A stretch of 64,000 bases of DNA, taken from contig NC_092661.1 in the NCBI RefSeq assembly GCF_032118995.1, forward strand, positions 19,718,621-19,782,620. Reading direction: 5' to 3'. Position numbers and translations under genes: made by a program. Positions within the stretch are counted from its first letter, which is position 1. The number at the start of each line of letters is the position of its first letter. The DNA is from Asterias amurensis. Taxonomy: Eukaryota > Echinodermata > Asteroidea > Forcipulatida > Asteriidae. The notes below the pieces were generated by a model, which was not told the DNA's origin, did not search any database, and saw only the letters and a list, made by a program, of their open reading frames with translations. Of the stretch, positions 43,659-55,980 are shown in pieces.

Positions 43659-44842
43659 TTGTGTCTTTGAGCTGGCAAATTTAACATCTATTAATCTATT
43701 GCAGTATCCAGGATTCGAACTGCCTCGTAGCTGCCAGGCAAGCTCGATGGGCTAGTGTTGAGACATGTGCTGTAGAATGGCAAATATCCAGGGTTCAAAT
43801 CCCATTAGGGGTTATACGCTTAATAACTTTTCTTCACTCGGGATTAGTACTGAGTAACCAGTTCCTAAAATACACATCAATTAGTTTATTATTTTCACAG
43901 AGGGGAGGGGGGGGGGGGTCGGGGATTGCTAGTTCTTGTTGAATTCATTTTTTAAATTATCTTGCACAATAGGAAAAGATTAAATTGTCTAGAATGTCTA
44001 TTAATATACCATTATGCTTACATGGTTTTCATTCTGACTAATTGCAAGATGTCTGGGAATATTTAATAAAACTCTTTAATTCATTGCTGTATTTTATTTC
44101 TTTGTATACAGGAAGCTCCTCGTCTGATGTTATAGAGAGCAGTAACTTTGGCAAGAGGTAAAGACATACATACATTTTGTCCGTTTGCAAACATTGTAAA
44201 AATGGGGAAGATTTTATGTTGAGACATGTAAGGAATAAGCCTTGTATACTTTCTGGTCATAGTTCATCCACCCTGCAAACATATAGTTACAGTTTCCCAA
44301 CTTTATTTTTTTTTCTTCTCTTCAACATAGGCCTATAATAAATTACTTAAATGTAAATCACAAACACATGTACTAGAAAGTGATACTTTCGGGAGAAATA
44401 TCAAAAGATACTGCATTTTAAGAAAAAAAGTCAGCTTATCTTCAAGGGGAATATTAAGCTATGTTTGGGATAAGAAAAAAATATTCACAAGCGTAGTTAA
44501 CTTTTTAAAGACTTGTGGATGATATTTTTCTAATCAATTTTTGCTCTTGAACTACAGTTTGATGGGTGGACATAAATTTGGTTGTTGCCATTTGTCTTTA
44601 TGAAATGTTCATGAAGTTGTTTTTGTATTTCAGGAAGTTTGTTGTTTGAAATGTTGAGCCATCTACACACTAAGTGATACCAGCCCAGCCTGTATCTGAT
44701 CACATGAGGTAAGATAGTTAATTTAATCTACAGGATTTACAAATTAATAATGTCTACGGGTTTTGGTGATGTGTTATCTACAAATAAAGATAAGGAAAGT
44801 AAAAATTTGTGCCCCAAATAATAATAACAGTGGCATCTTATA

Positions 44843-45051
44843 GACGATGTGACCTTTGTTTACATTCAAACCGCCCTCTGTTGACAAAACACTATATACG
44901 TCATGTTTCGCTGGGCACTGAGTTGCGCAGTCATAGTAAGATTGCGTACACTTTCTAGCTGGCTGCCAAAACACAAAGGTTTTGCCCGGCGGTATGTGCG
45001 CGAACGCGAATCATGTTATTGTTTTCGTGTAACGTCAGAGGTCACATCGTC
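44843..45051. mobile_element. TA-flanked MITE, unit 1
   Basis: GACGATGTGACCT and its inverted copy AGGTCACATCGTC bound about 209 bp, flanked by TA on both sides. Present at the same place in unit 2 and absent from unit 3 (CATCTTATATAGCATATCC). The flanking TA suggests a Tc1/mariner-type mover. Confidence 0.85.
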
Positions 45052-48000
45052 TATATAGCATATCCGTCACTCAGTGAGGCTCCTGGCGCTGTGGGATGTG
45101 GGACTACGCTTGACACCTTATCCATGTAGGCCTAATGGTTTACAATGTGCTGTAACCTTTACTTTTTCTGTTCATCAGAATGGTTTTTCCAAGGACAAAA
45201 TATTAATGCGACACAAGTGACAGATACTTCAATGAAATTAATATTAGATTATGTTTTATTTTGACAAATAAAATTATTACTTGCACATTCTTCTTTTATT
45301 TTGGAGAAACATTCAGAGTCTGTAAGAATGAGTTTTGTATGAATTCTTGGATTATAACTAAACATCAGCCCAACCATGGATAATGCTTAAATTTGATAAC
45401 ACTGCTGGTCTCTTCACTCAGGTCGTCTGTCATGTGAAGTCATCTCTTTGTTACGCAAACTATGGACAAGTTCATCTCCGATGGAAATTAAATTATAGGT
45501 AAGCTGTGTATATAACCAGGCTTTGTGAGAGACCAAAGCACAAAGTTAAGGTTTTTTTGGTCGAAGCAGCCCTCAGAGATACTAACTATTCAGGCCCCCC
45601 TTAAAATTAGAATGAAAAAAAAAACAAGCAAAAAGGAAAGAAACTGAACATTTTAAGAACAAGATAGTAGATATTAGTAGAGTTTATTTTAAAAACAAAT
45701 AAATATTGCCAAATTTATTTGGTTGTGTAAAGTTGTTGATGATGTTGAGTGGACGGAGGTGGCCCAAAATGCATGCAATAATCAAGAAGTCCAGGTAAAT
45801 TATCATTGAATAATTTTACAACCGAACACGTATTGTTCTTGGTTAGCGTATGCCAATGCTATTCTGTGAAAAGCGAGACACAAGAATAAAATTTCACTAC
45901 AAGTTATGAATAAAATCGTGAAACGTGTTTTTGTTTCTGTGTATTGTTGATTGATCACGAAGTCCATTGTTCTCTTACTTATGTTTTTTTTTAGGCCTGT
46001 GAAGTTTTGGTTGTGGGCAATTCACACGAGACACAATTTTGTAAATCGTAATGCCTTAGGAAAAGAATAAATATGCTACTGCACCCAACGGTTAAATTCT
46101 GATCAACAAAACTCTGATTAATACTGCAGCGTCGTTTGTGTGTGGCAATTAAAATGGTCGATAATTAGCACTTTGGTTTGTTTTATAACACACCAACAGT
46201 CACTTGTTTTAAATTTGTTGACTAGTTGGGAATCCATAGATGGGCACAGTATAAACATACTGCGTCTTGCATGCTGTATTGTCATTTAAATTTGTAAGTT
46301 CAGTCACACCGTCCACGTGATAATCACAAACCAATCATGTTGGCTAAAGCAACATTCATCACATGCAGCATCACATGCACACGAGGGCACGGGCGCCATT
46401 TTTTAGCTGACCTTTTAAATCTCTTCATACAGAAAAAACAATAATTTCCCCCTGTAAAATAATTGATATCCGGAAGACATGACTGTCTGCTTACAGCCTG
46501 CAAACGAGAGGCCCCACAGTGGTCACATTTTACCGGTTAGTTACTTGTAGATGTTTTTGTGAATTAGTGAAGTTGTTGGAGCCTTCAATCATTTTGACTG
46601 GTACCAGGCAAAATCAACCAATGGTGCCTCACTCGAATTGCTCAGTGGAGGTAGCATATGTAGTATTCGAACCATGCCATTGACCGTCGGCTGCTGGGTA
46701 TGGACTCATTTGGATGAAGCATTATGGACTTTGTCTGCGCCAGCCTGGAGTGGAATTCTCTGTTCTCGTTAGCTGAACAGGAAAAACAGGATAGTAATAA
46801 ATGTTTTAAACAATTTCATAAATAATGAAGATAAGTGGATTGTGTTGAGGACGACCATGAAGACTCTGCATATCCTCTGCTTACCAGTTATCACGCTATT
46901 ATGCCTTTTTCTTTGAATTGGGAAAAAAATAATGATGCCATATATCAACCGATGCCCTAATTATCTTCATTTGTTAATACGAAGTATGCAAACATGTATC
47001 AAAACTTGATGGACATTGAAATGTTCACACCACAAACCGATCTTGGACGACTTCAACTGGCCCCATTTGTTTTGAGTTTTTCCTGTTTTCACGGCAAACG
47101 AGAAAGTATGGTTTCCCGGTGAAGCCATACATGGAAGAAACATCTGCAGTGACTACAAGTGTTCTTTGAGACTCTGTGTATGACTGTATAGCCAGCAGTT
47201 GCCTTCATTTTATTCAAAATATTTTTTTATTAAATTTTTAAAATTACCATGGTAACTTGCAAAAAATAAAAAAAATAAAAAAAATATAAAAAGTGTGAAT
47301 AATTTCTTAATATTTATAATAAAGCGTATAAATAAACAGTGATAATTGAATCAACAAGCTGATGTTAAATTTTAATATAAATAATAGTATTGATACGAGG
47401 GTTACAAAATAAAAATCTCCAAAAATATTAGAAAATGATATAAGGCACATGGCTTCTTTAAGCCTCGATATTTTTTTTCAAGAATGCTCAGCAAAACATT
47501 CAGTCACATGATTTTGATCATCATGAATTGTGAATTGAAATAGCGTTTGATGAAACTTTTTCGGTGGGCAAATATTTTTATATGGCCTCAACATTATGAC
47601 ATTTGTGTACCTTGTAGAAATGCCTAAAATACCAAACTTTTTGCATTTACAAGTGCAAATGACCAGTGGAGCCTTACGTGTTTCTAAGTTTTGGTCAAAG
47701 AAGAGGAGACTCTTTGCTTGGCGAATAAAACCACACAATTTTTATCTTGGGACTGTTTACATCACGCACAGAGAGGTAAAAGATTTGCCACAATATTAGG
47801 GACACCTCGAAAACAGGACCTCCTACGATATATGTGTGTATCTAGAGCTTGTTGCGCCCTCTCTTTGACACGTATTTACATTCAAGTTACAATATCATGT
47901 TTTCAATTGCAGTGATTATCCACCAAACCAAAAAATAATCACCATTGTCAACAGGGGGCAATTTTTTGACAATTTTTGCCAGACTAACCACCAGATTCCC

Positions 48001-48731
48001 CATATTTACCACTTTCAAAAATCATGGCACACATTCTAATATTAATAACATGGATTATTCTTAATGATCTGTGATTGTGCAAATCAATAAAATGTGCTCA
48101 CCTTGTGACAACCTGCGTTTTTGTTTAAGCTGATTGGTTGTATGTGTGCTCCGTTGGTGAGTTTCGGTAAAAGAAATTGTTGTTATCCATTCAGCAAAAA
48201 TGACTCCCATTACAAATGTTGCACAGAAATGCTCTTGACACAACCATTAATATAAACATAGTCAATTTGATCACTCTTGTGATTAACATTTCTGATACAT
48301 TTGGAAATCAGATTATTTAGGATTGCCTTTTTTTGTGGTGATTAGGGGGGGGGGGGTGCTCCTGACTGATGCGAAGCTGATAATTTCTGTCAATTCATAA
48401 ACTGAGGAGTTGCAATTGCAATGAACCCCATCACTCATAGTTACTATGAGTCTGATGTTGAAAGATTGCTCAGAACGCACGTTCTTTACAGAGGTAATTT
48501 AGATGTTATTTTGTTTTTCCGTTTTTGTTTTCATTTCAGAATGCAGCCCATCATCTTAAGTCGGTATTTGATGGTTCAGGATGTAAATGTAGAAGTCACC
48601 AATCCCAAGAGAAGAAAATGCTGCTAAAAAGGTAAACATTGCTTTGCATTCTAAGAGTTTTTGTTTGTTTATCACAAAAAAAACAAATTTATATTCCATA
48701 TCCCTGATGCAAATTTAAGAAAAAAATGCTG

Positions 48732-49457
48732 TCAAGCTCAACCTGGCAAAGGTTTTGGGTTCCACTCCACCTGAGTAAAGTAAAGCGTCTAGATCAAGCT
48801 GGCAAAGGTTGTGGGTTCCACTCCACCTGAGTAAAGTAAAGCTTCTAGTTCAAGCTGGCAAAGGTTGTGGGTTCCACTCCATCTGAGTAAAGTAAAGCTT
48901 CTAGCTCAAGCTGGCAAAGGTTGTGGGTTCCACTCCACCTGAGTAAAGTAAAACGTCTATCTCAAGCTGGCAAAGGTTGTGGGTTCCACTCCACCTGAGT
49001 AAAGTAAAACGTCTAGCTCAAGCTGGCAAAGGTTGTGGGTTCCACTCCACCTGAGTAAAGTAAAACGTCTAGCTCAAGCTGGCAAAGGTTGTGGGTTCCA
49101 CTCCACCTGAGTAAAGTAAAACGTCTAGCTCAAGCTGGCAAAGGTTGTGGGTTCCACTCCATCTGAGTAAAGTAAAACGTCTAGCTCAAGCTGGCAAAGG
49201 TTGTGGGTTCCACTCCACCTGAGTAAAGTAAAACGTCTAGCTCAAGCTGGCAAAGGTTGTGGGTTCCACTCCACCTGAGTAAAGTAAAACGTCTAGCTCA
49301 AGTTGGCAAAGGTTGTGGGTTCCACTCCACCTGAGTAAAGTAAAACGTCTAGCTCAAGCTGGCAAAGGTTGTGGGTTCCACTCCATCTGAGTAAAGTAAA
49401 ACGTCTAGCTCAAGCTGGCAAAGGTTGTGGGTTCCACTCCACCTGAGTAAAGTAAAG
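48732..49457 (+). repeat. 56-bp VNTR, unit 2 (about 13 copies)
   Basis: Same repeat as unit 1 with three more copies. The variants at the start of the array (CAACCTGGCAAAGGTTTTGG first) are in the same order in both units. Confidence 0.95.
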
Positions 49458-49508
49458 TGAATTTTGATATGCTTCACATGATCAAGGGGCTGGGGGGGGG
49501 GGGGGTTA

Positions 49509-49578
49509 GTGGCCGGTTATGGTCGACTGGTTTAGTGTATCGGATTCCAGTTCTGGTGGTTCAATTCCTGAACGGCAC
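49509..49578 (+). repeat. tRNA-like sequence, unit 2
   Basis: Identical in its A-box-like and B-box-like parts to 43589-43658. Confidence 0.5.
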
Positions 49579-50762
49579 TTGTGTCTTTGAGCTGGCAAAT
49601 TTAACATCTATTAATCTATTGCAGTATCCAGGATTCGAACTGCCTCGTAGCTGCCAGGCAAGCTCGATGGGCTAGTGTTGAGACATGTGCTGTAGAATGG
49701 CAAATATCCAGGGTTCAAATCCCATTAGGGGTTATACGCTTAATAACTTTTCTTCACTCGGGATTAGTACTGAGTAACCAGTTCCTAAAATACACATCAA
49801 TTAGTTTATTATTTTCACAGAGGGGAGGGGGGGGGGGGTCGGGGATTGCTAGTTCTTGTTGAATTCATTTTTTAAATTATCTTGCACAATAGGAAAAGAT
49901 TAAATTGTCTAGAATGTCTATTAATATACCATTATGCTTACATGGTTTTCATTCTGACTAATTGCAAGATGTCTGGGAATATTCAATAAAACTCTTTAAT
50001 TCATTGCTGTATTTTATTTCTTTGTATACAGGAAGCTCCTCGTCTGATGTTATAGAGAGCAGTAACTTTGGCAAGAGGTAAAGACATACATACATTTTGT
50101 CCGTTTGCAAACATTGTAAAAATGGGGAAGATTTTATGTTGAGACATGTAAGGAATAAGCCTTGTATACTTTCTGGTCATAGTTCATCCACCCTGCAAAC
50201 ATATAGTTACAGTTTCCCAACTTTATTTTTTTTTCTTCTCTTCAACATAGGCCTATAATAAATTACTTAAATGTAAATCACAAACACATGTACTAGAAAG
50301 TGATACTTTCGGGAGAAATATCAAAAGATACTGCATTTTAAGAAAAAAAGTCAGCTTATCTTCAAGGGGAATATTAAGCTATGTTTGGGATAAGAAAAAA
50401 ATATTCACAAGCGTAGTTAACTTTTTAAAGACTTGTGGATGATATTTTTCTAATCAATTTTTGCTCTTGAACTACAGTTTGATGGGTGGACATAAATTTG
50501 GTTGTTGCCATTTGTCTTTATGAAATGTTCATGAAGTTGTTTTTGTATTTCAGGAAGTTTGTTGTTTGAAATGTTGAGCCATCTACACACTAAGTGATAC
50601 CAGCCCAGCCTGTATCTGATCACATGAGGTAAGATAGTTAATTTAATCTACAGGATTTACAAATTAATAATGTCTACGGGTTTTGGTGATGTGTTATCTA
50701 CAAATAAAGATAAGGAAAGTAAAAATTTGTGCCCCAAATAATAATAACAGTGGCATCTTATA

Positions 50763-50971
50763 GACGATGTGACCTTTGTTTACATTCAAACCGCCCTCTG
50801 TTGACAAAACACTATATACGTCATGTTTCGCTGGGCACTGAGTTGCGCAGTCATAGTAAGATTGCGTACACTTTCTAGCTGGCTGCCAAAACACAAAGGT
50901 TTTGCCCGGCGGTATGTGCGCGAACGCGAATCATGTTATTGTTTTCGTGTAACGTCAGAGGTCACATCGTC
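50763..50971. mobile_element. TA-flanked MITE, unit 2
   Basis: Same position and ends as 44843-45051, so it was present before units 1 and 2 separated. Confidence 0.85.
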
Positions 50972-53686
50972 TATATAGCGTATCCGTCACTCAGTGAGGC
51001 TCCTGGCGCTGTGGGATGTGGGACTACGCTTGACACCTTATCCATGTAGGCCTAATGGTTTACAATGTGCTGTAACCTTTACCTTTTCTGTTCATCAGAA
51101 TGGTTTTTCCAAGGACAAAATATTAATGCGACACAAGTGACAGATACTTCAATGAAATTAATATTAGATTATGTTTTATTTTGACAAATAAAATTATTAC
51201 TTGCACATTCTTCTTTTATTTTGGAGAAACATTCAGAGTCTGTAAGAATGAGTTTTGTATGAATTCTTGGATTATAACTAAACATCAGCCCAACCATGGA
51301 TAATGCTTAAATTTGATAACACTGCTGGTCTCTTCACTCAGGTCGTCTGTCATGTGAAGTCATCTCTTTGTTACGCAAACTATGGACAAGTTCATCTCCG
51401 ATGGAAATTGAATTATAGGTAAGCTGTGTATATAACCAGGCTTTGTGAGAGACCAAAGCACAAAGTTAAGGTTTTTTTGGTCGAAGCAGCCCTCAGAGAT
51501 ACTAACTATTCAGGCCCCCCTTAAAATTAGAATGAAAAAAAAAACAAGCAAAAAGGAAAGAAACTGAACATTTTAAGAACAAGATAGTAGATATTAGTAG
51601 AGTTTATTTTAAAAACAAATAAAATATTGCCAAATTTATTTGGTTGTGTAAAGTTGTTGATGATGTTGAGTGGACGGAGGTGGCCCAAAATGCATGCAAT
51701 AATCAAGAAGTCCAGGTAAATTATCATTGAATAATTTTACAACCGAACACGTATTGTTCTTGGTTAGCGTATGCCAATGCTATTCTGTGAAAAGCGAGAC
51801 ACAAGAATAAAATTTCACTACAAGTTATGAATAAAATCGTGAAACGTGTTTTTGTTTCTGTGTATTGTTGATTGATCACGAAGTCCATTTTTCTCTTACT
51901 TATGTTTTTTTTTTAGGCCTGTGAAGTTTTGGTTGTGGGCAATTCACACGAGACACAATTTTGTAAATCGTAATGCCTTAGGAAAAGAATAAATATGCTA
52001 CTGCACCCAACGGTTAAATTCTGATCAACAAAACTCTGATTAATACTGCAGCGTCGTTTGTGTGTGGCAATTAAAATGGTCGATAATTAGCACTTTGGTT
52101 TGTTTTATAACACACCAACAGTCACTTGTTTTAAATTTGTTGACTAGTTGGGAATCCATAGATGGGCACAGTATAAACATACTGCGTCTTGCATGCTGTA
52201 GTGTCATTTAAATTTATAAGTTCAGTGCACACCACGTGATAATCACAAACCAATCATGTTGGCTAAAGCAACATTCATCACATGCAGCATCACATGCACA
52301 CGAGGGCACGGGCGCCATTTTTTAGCTGACCTTTTAAATCTCTTCATACAGAAAAAACAATAATTTCCCCCTGTAAAATAATTGATATCCGGAAGACATG
52401 ACTGTCTGCTTACAGCCTGCAAACGAGAGGCCCCACAGTGGTCACATTTTACCGGTTAGTTACTTGTAGATGTTTTTGTGAATTAGTGAAGTTGTTGGAG
52501 CCTTCAATCATTTTGACTGGTACCAGGCAAAATCAACCAATGGTGCCTCACTCGAATTGCTCAGTGGATGTAGCATATGTAGTATTCGAACCATGCCATT
52601 GACCGTCGGCTGCTGGGTATGGACTCATTTGGATGAAGCCTTATGGACTTTGTCTGCGCCAGCCTGGAGTGGAATTCTCTTTTCTCGTTAGCTGAACAGG
52701 ATAGTAATAAATGTTTTAAACAATTTTATAAATAATGAAGATAAGTGGATTGTGTTGAGGACGACCATGAAGACTCTGCCATATCTGTGTGTATCTAGAG
52801 CTTGGTGCGCCCTCTCTTTGACACGTATTTACATTCAAGTTACAATATCATGTTTTCAATTGCAGTGATTATCCACCAAACCAATAAATAATCACCATTG
52901 TCAACAGGGGGCAATTTTTTGACAATTTTTGCCAGACTAACCACCAGATTTCCTGCTAATCACCACTTTCAAAAATCATGGCACACATTCTAATATTAAT
53001 AACATGGATTATTCTTAATGATCTGTGATTGTGCAAATCAATAAAATGTGCTCACCTTGTGGCAACCTGCGTTTTGGTTTAAGCTGATTGGTTGTATGTG
53101 TGCTCCGTTGGTGAGTTTTGGTAAAAGAAATTGTTGTTATCCGTTCAGCAAAAATTACTCCCATTACAAATGTTGCACAGAAATGCTCTTGACACAACCA
53201 TTAATATAAATATAGTCAATTTGATCACTCTTGTGATTAACATTTCTGATACATTTGGAAATCAGATTATTTAGGATTGCCTTTTTTGTGGTGATTGGGG
53301 GGGGGGGGCTCCTGACTGATGCGAAGCTGATAATTTCTGTCAATTCATAAACTGAAGAGTTGCAATTGCAATGAACCCCATCACTCATAGTTACTATGAG
53401 TCTGATGTTGAAAGATTGCTCAGAACATACGTTCTTTACAGAGGTAATTTAGATTTTATTTTGTTTTTCCGTTTTTGTTTTCATTTCAGAATGCAGCCCA
53501 TCCTCTTAAGTCGGTATTTGATGGTTCAGGATGTAAATGTAGAAGTCACCAATCCCAAGAGAAGAAAATGCTTCTAAAAAGGTAAACATTGCTTTGCATT
53601 CTAAGAGTTCTTGTTTGTTTATCACAAAAAAACAAATTTATATTCCATATCCCTGATGCAAATTTAAGAAAAAAATGCTGTCTAGC

Positions 53687-53742
53687 TCAAACTGGCAAAG
53701 GTTGTGGGTTCCACTCCACCTGAGTAAAATAAAGTGAATTTT
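53687..53742 (+). repeat. Single copy of the 56-bp VNTR unit, unit 3
   Basis: One monomer (CAAACTGGCAAAGGTTGTGG) at the place of the arrays in units 1 and 2, the probable ancestral state. Confidence 0.9.
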
Positions 53743-53784
53743 GATATGCTTCACATGATCAAGGGGCTGGGGGGGGGGGGGTTA

Positions 53785-53854
53785 GTGGCCGGTTATGGTC
53801 GACTGGTCTAGTGTATCGGATTCCAGTTCTGGTGGTTCAATTCCTGAACGGCAC
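53785..53854 (+). repeat. tRNA-like sequence, unit 3
   Basis: Same A-box-like and B-box-like elements as in units 1 and 2, with one substitution (CTGGTCTAG for CTGGTTTAG). Confidence 0.5.
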
Positions 53855-55980
53855 TTGTGTCTTTGAGCTGGCAAATTTAACATCTATTAATCTATTGCAG
53901 TTTCCAGGATTCGAACTGCCTCATAGCTGCCAGGCAAGCTCTATGGGCTAGTGTTGAGACATGTGCTGTAGAATGGCAAATATCCAGGGTTCAAATCCCA
54001 TTCGGGGTTTTTATATGCTTAATAATTTTTCTTCACTCGGGATTAGTACTGAGTAAACAGTTCCTAAAATACACATCAATTAGTTTATTATTTTCACAGA
54101 GGGGAGGGGGGGGGGGGGGGGGTCGGGGATTGCTAGTTCTTGTTGAATTCGTTTTTTAAATTATCTTGCACAATAGGAAAAGATTAAATTGTCTAGAATG
54201 TCTATTAATATATCATGCTTACATGGTTTTCATTCTGACTAATTGCAAGATGTCTGGGAATATTCAATAAAACTCTTTAATTCATTGCTGTATTTTATTT
54301 CTTTGTATACAGGAAGCTCCTTGTCTGATGTTATAGAGAGCAGTTTCTTTGGCAAGAGGTAAAGACATACATACATTTTGTATGTTTGCAAACATTGTTA
54401 AAATGGGGAAGATTTTATGTTGAAACATGTAAGGAATAAGCCTTGTATACTTTCTGGTCATTTTATGAAATAGTCCATCCACCCTGCAAACATATAGTTA
54501 CAGTTTCCCAACTTTATTTTTTTTCTCTTCAATATAGGCCTATAATAAATTACTTCAATGTAAATCACAAACACATTTACTAGAAAGTGATACTTTTGGG
54601 GAGAAATGTCAAAAGATACTGCATTTTAAGAAAAAAAATCAGCTTATCTTAATGGGGAATATTAAGCTACGTTTGGGATAAGAAAAAAACATAGTTATCT
54701 TTTTAAAGACTTGTGGATGATATTTTTCTAATCACTTTTTGCTCTTGAACTACAGTTTGATGGGTGGACATAAATTTGGTTGTTGCCATTTTTCTTTATG
54801 AAATGTTCATGAAGTTGTTTTTGTATTTCAGGAAGTTTGTTGTTTGAAATGTTGAGCCATCTACACACAAAGTAACACCAGCCCTGTTTCTCATCATATG
54901 AGGTCAGATATTTAATTAAATCTACAGGATTTACAAATTAATAATGTCTACGGGTTTTGGTGATGTGTTCTCTACAAATAAAGACTAGGAAAGTTACAAT
55001 TTGTGCCCCAAATAATAATAATAATAACAGTGGCATCTTATATAGCATATCCGTCACTATGGGATGTGGGACTACGCTTGAACACCTTATCCATGTAGGC
55101 CTAATGGTTTACAATGTGCTGTAACCTTTACTTTTTCTGTTCATCAGAAATGGTTTTTCCAAGGGCAAAATATTAATGGGACACAAGTGACAGATACTTC
55201 AATGAAATTAATATTAGATTATGTTTTATTTTGACAAATAAAATTATTACTTGCACATTCTTCTTTTATTTTGGAGAAATATTCAGAGTCTGTAAGAATG
55301 AGTTTTGTATGAATTCTTGGATTATAACTAAACATCAGCCCAACCATGGATAATGCTTTAGATAAAAGGTTTAGTCTAGTCTATCGATGGTTTGTCAAGC
55401 CCTATTTTGTCTTAGATTGACTAAACTAGTTAAGCAGTTTCTTCTCTTGTGATTTATCAAATCTTGGGCCCAAATGTGATGAAACTGCTTGACTTGTTGC
55501 TTTTGATTTTTAAAATAATTGTCTTGAATTTGATTAAACTGCTTTACTTCCTTCCCACTTGTGATTTTTTAATTAATTTGAAGCCCAAATTTGATAACAC
55601 TGCTGGTCTCTTCATTCAGGTCGTCTGTCATTTGAAGTCATCTCTTTGTTACGCAAACTATGGACAAGTTCATCTCCGATGGAAATTGAATTATAGGTAA
55701 GCTGTGTATATAACCAGGCTTTGTGTGAGACCAAAGCACAAAGTTAAGGTTTTTTTGGTTGAGGCAGCCCTCAGAGATACTAACTATTCAGGCCCCCCCT
55801 TAAAATTAGAATGAAAAAGACAACGAGCAAAAAGGAAAGAAACTGACAATTTTAAGAACAAGATAGTAGACATTAGTAGAGTTTATTTAAAAAACAAAAT
55901 AAATATTGCCAAATTTATTTCGTTGTGTAAAGTTGTTGATGATGTTGAAGTGGAAGGAGGTGGCCCAAACTGCAAGAAAT

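Larger units (their letters stand above)
37535..45780 (+). repeat. Tandem segmental duplication, unit 1 (8.2 kb with insertions)
   Basis: First of three collinear copies starting AAGAAGTCCAGGT. Compared with unit 2 it carries a 1,433-bp Mutator-like insertion (38427-39859) and an extra ~978-bp tandem duplication (40128-41105). Candidate exons with intact GT/AG: 42790-42880, 44112-44157, 44634-44708, 45422-45498. The first has a one-base deletion (GATGTAATGTAG against GATGTAAATGTAG in units 2 and 3), so no protein frame common to all units exists. Confidence 0.92.
48540..51418 (+). ncRNA. Candidate spliced transcript in unit 2, coding status unclear
   Basis: Four exon-like blocks with acceptor/donor pairs: 48540-48631 (TTTCATTTCAG / G|GTAAAC), 50032-50077 (TTGTATACAG / G|GTAAAG), 50554-50628 (TTGTATTTCAG / G|GTAAGA), 51342-51418 (CTTCACTCAG / G|GTAAGC). 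A possible upstream exon ends at donor 48493. Splice sites are kept in all three units. Joining them consecutively gives early stops: the frame starting MSLMLKDCSERTF runs only about 51 residues. A noncoding RNA or a decayed gene is most likely. The downstream blocks at 57169 and 61885 might belong to it. Confidence 0.4.
45781..51701 (+). repeat. Tandem segmental duplication, unit 2 (5.9 kb)
   Basis: The cleanest copy, from ATCAAGAAGTCC to the start of unit 3. Very close to unit 1, sharing the TA MITE and the 0.98-kb segment. Candidate exons on the plus strand: 48540-48631, 50032-50077, 50554-50628, 51342-51418, all with canonical borders matching the other units. Short open frames in either orientation (for example 48421-48627 and 50694-50894) are not supported as proteins. 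Confidence 0.92.
51702..55980 (+). repeat. Tandem segmental duplication, unit 3 (4.3 kb, oldest-looking)
   Basis: Lacks the 0.98-kb segment, the TA MITE, the Mutator-like element and all but one VNTR copy. It has about 235 extra bp at 55355-55590 (TAAAAGGTTTAGTCTAGTC onward) not in units 1 and 2. Candidate exons: 53490-53581, 54313-54358, 54832-54902, 55620-55696, again with canonical borders. Similarity ends at 55980. Its greater divergence downstream suggests it separated first. Confidence 0.9.

Noticed and set aside
44774..50894. Identical 66-codon frames at 44774-44974 and 50694-50894 with a hydrophobic end
   Set aside because: They lie across the TA MITE and its flank, are missing from unit 3, and have no splice or start context.
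37535..55980. Regular repeats that might suggest a CRISPR array (56-bp VNTR)
   Set aside because: Direct head-to-tail repeats without spacers in a eukaryotic genome; no cas-like genes.
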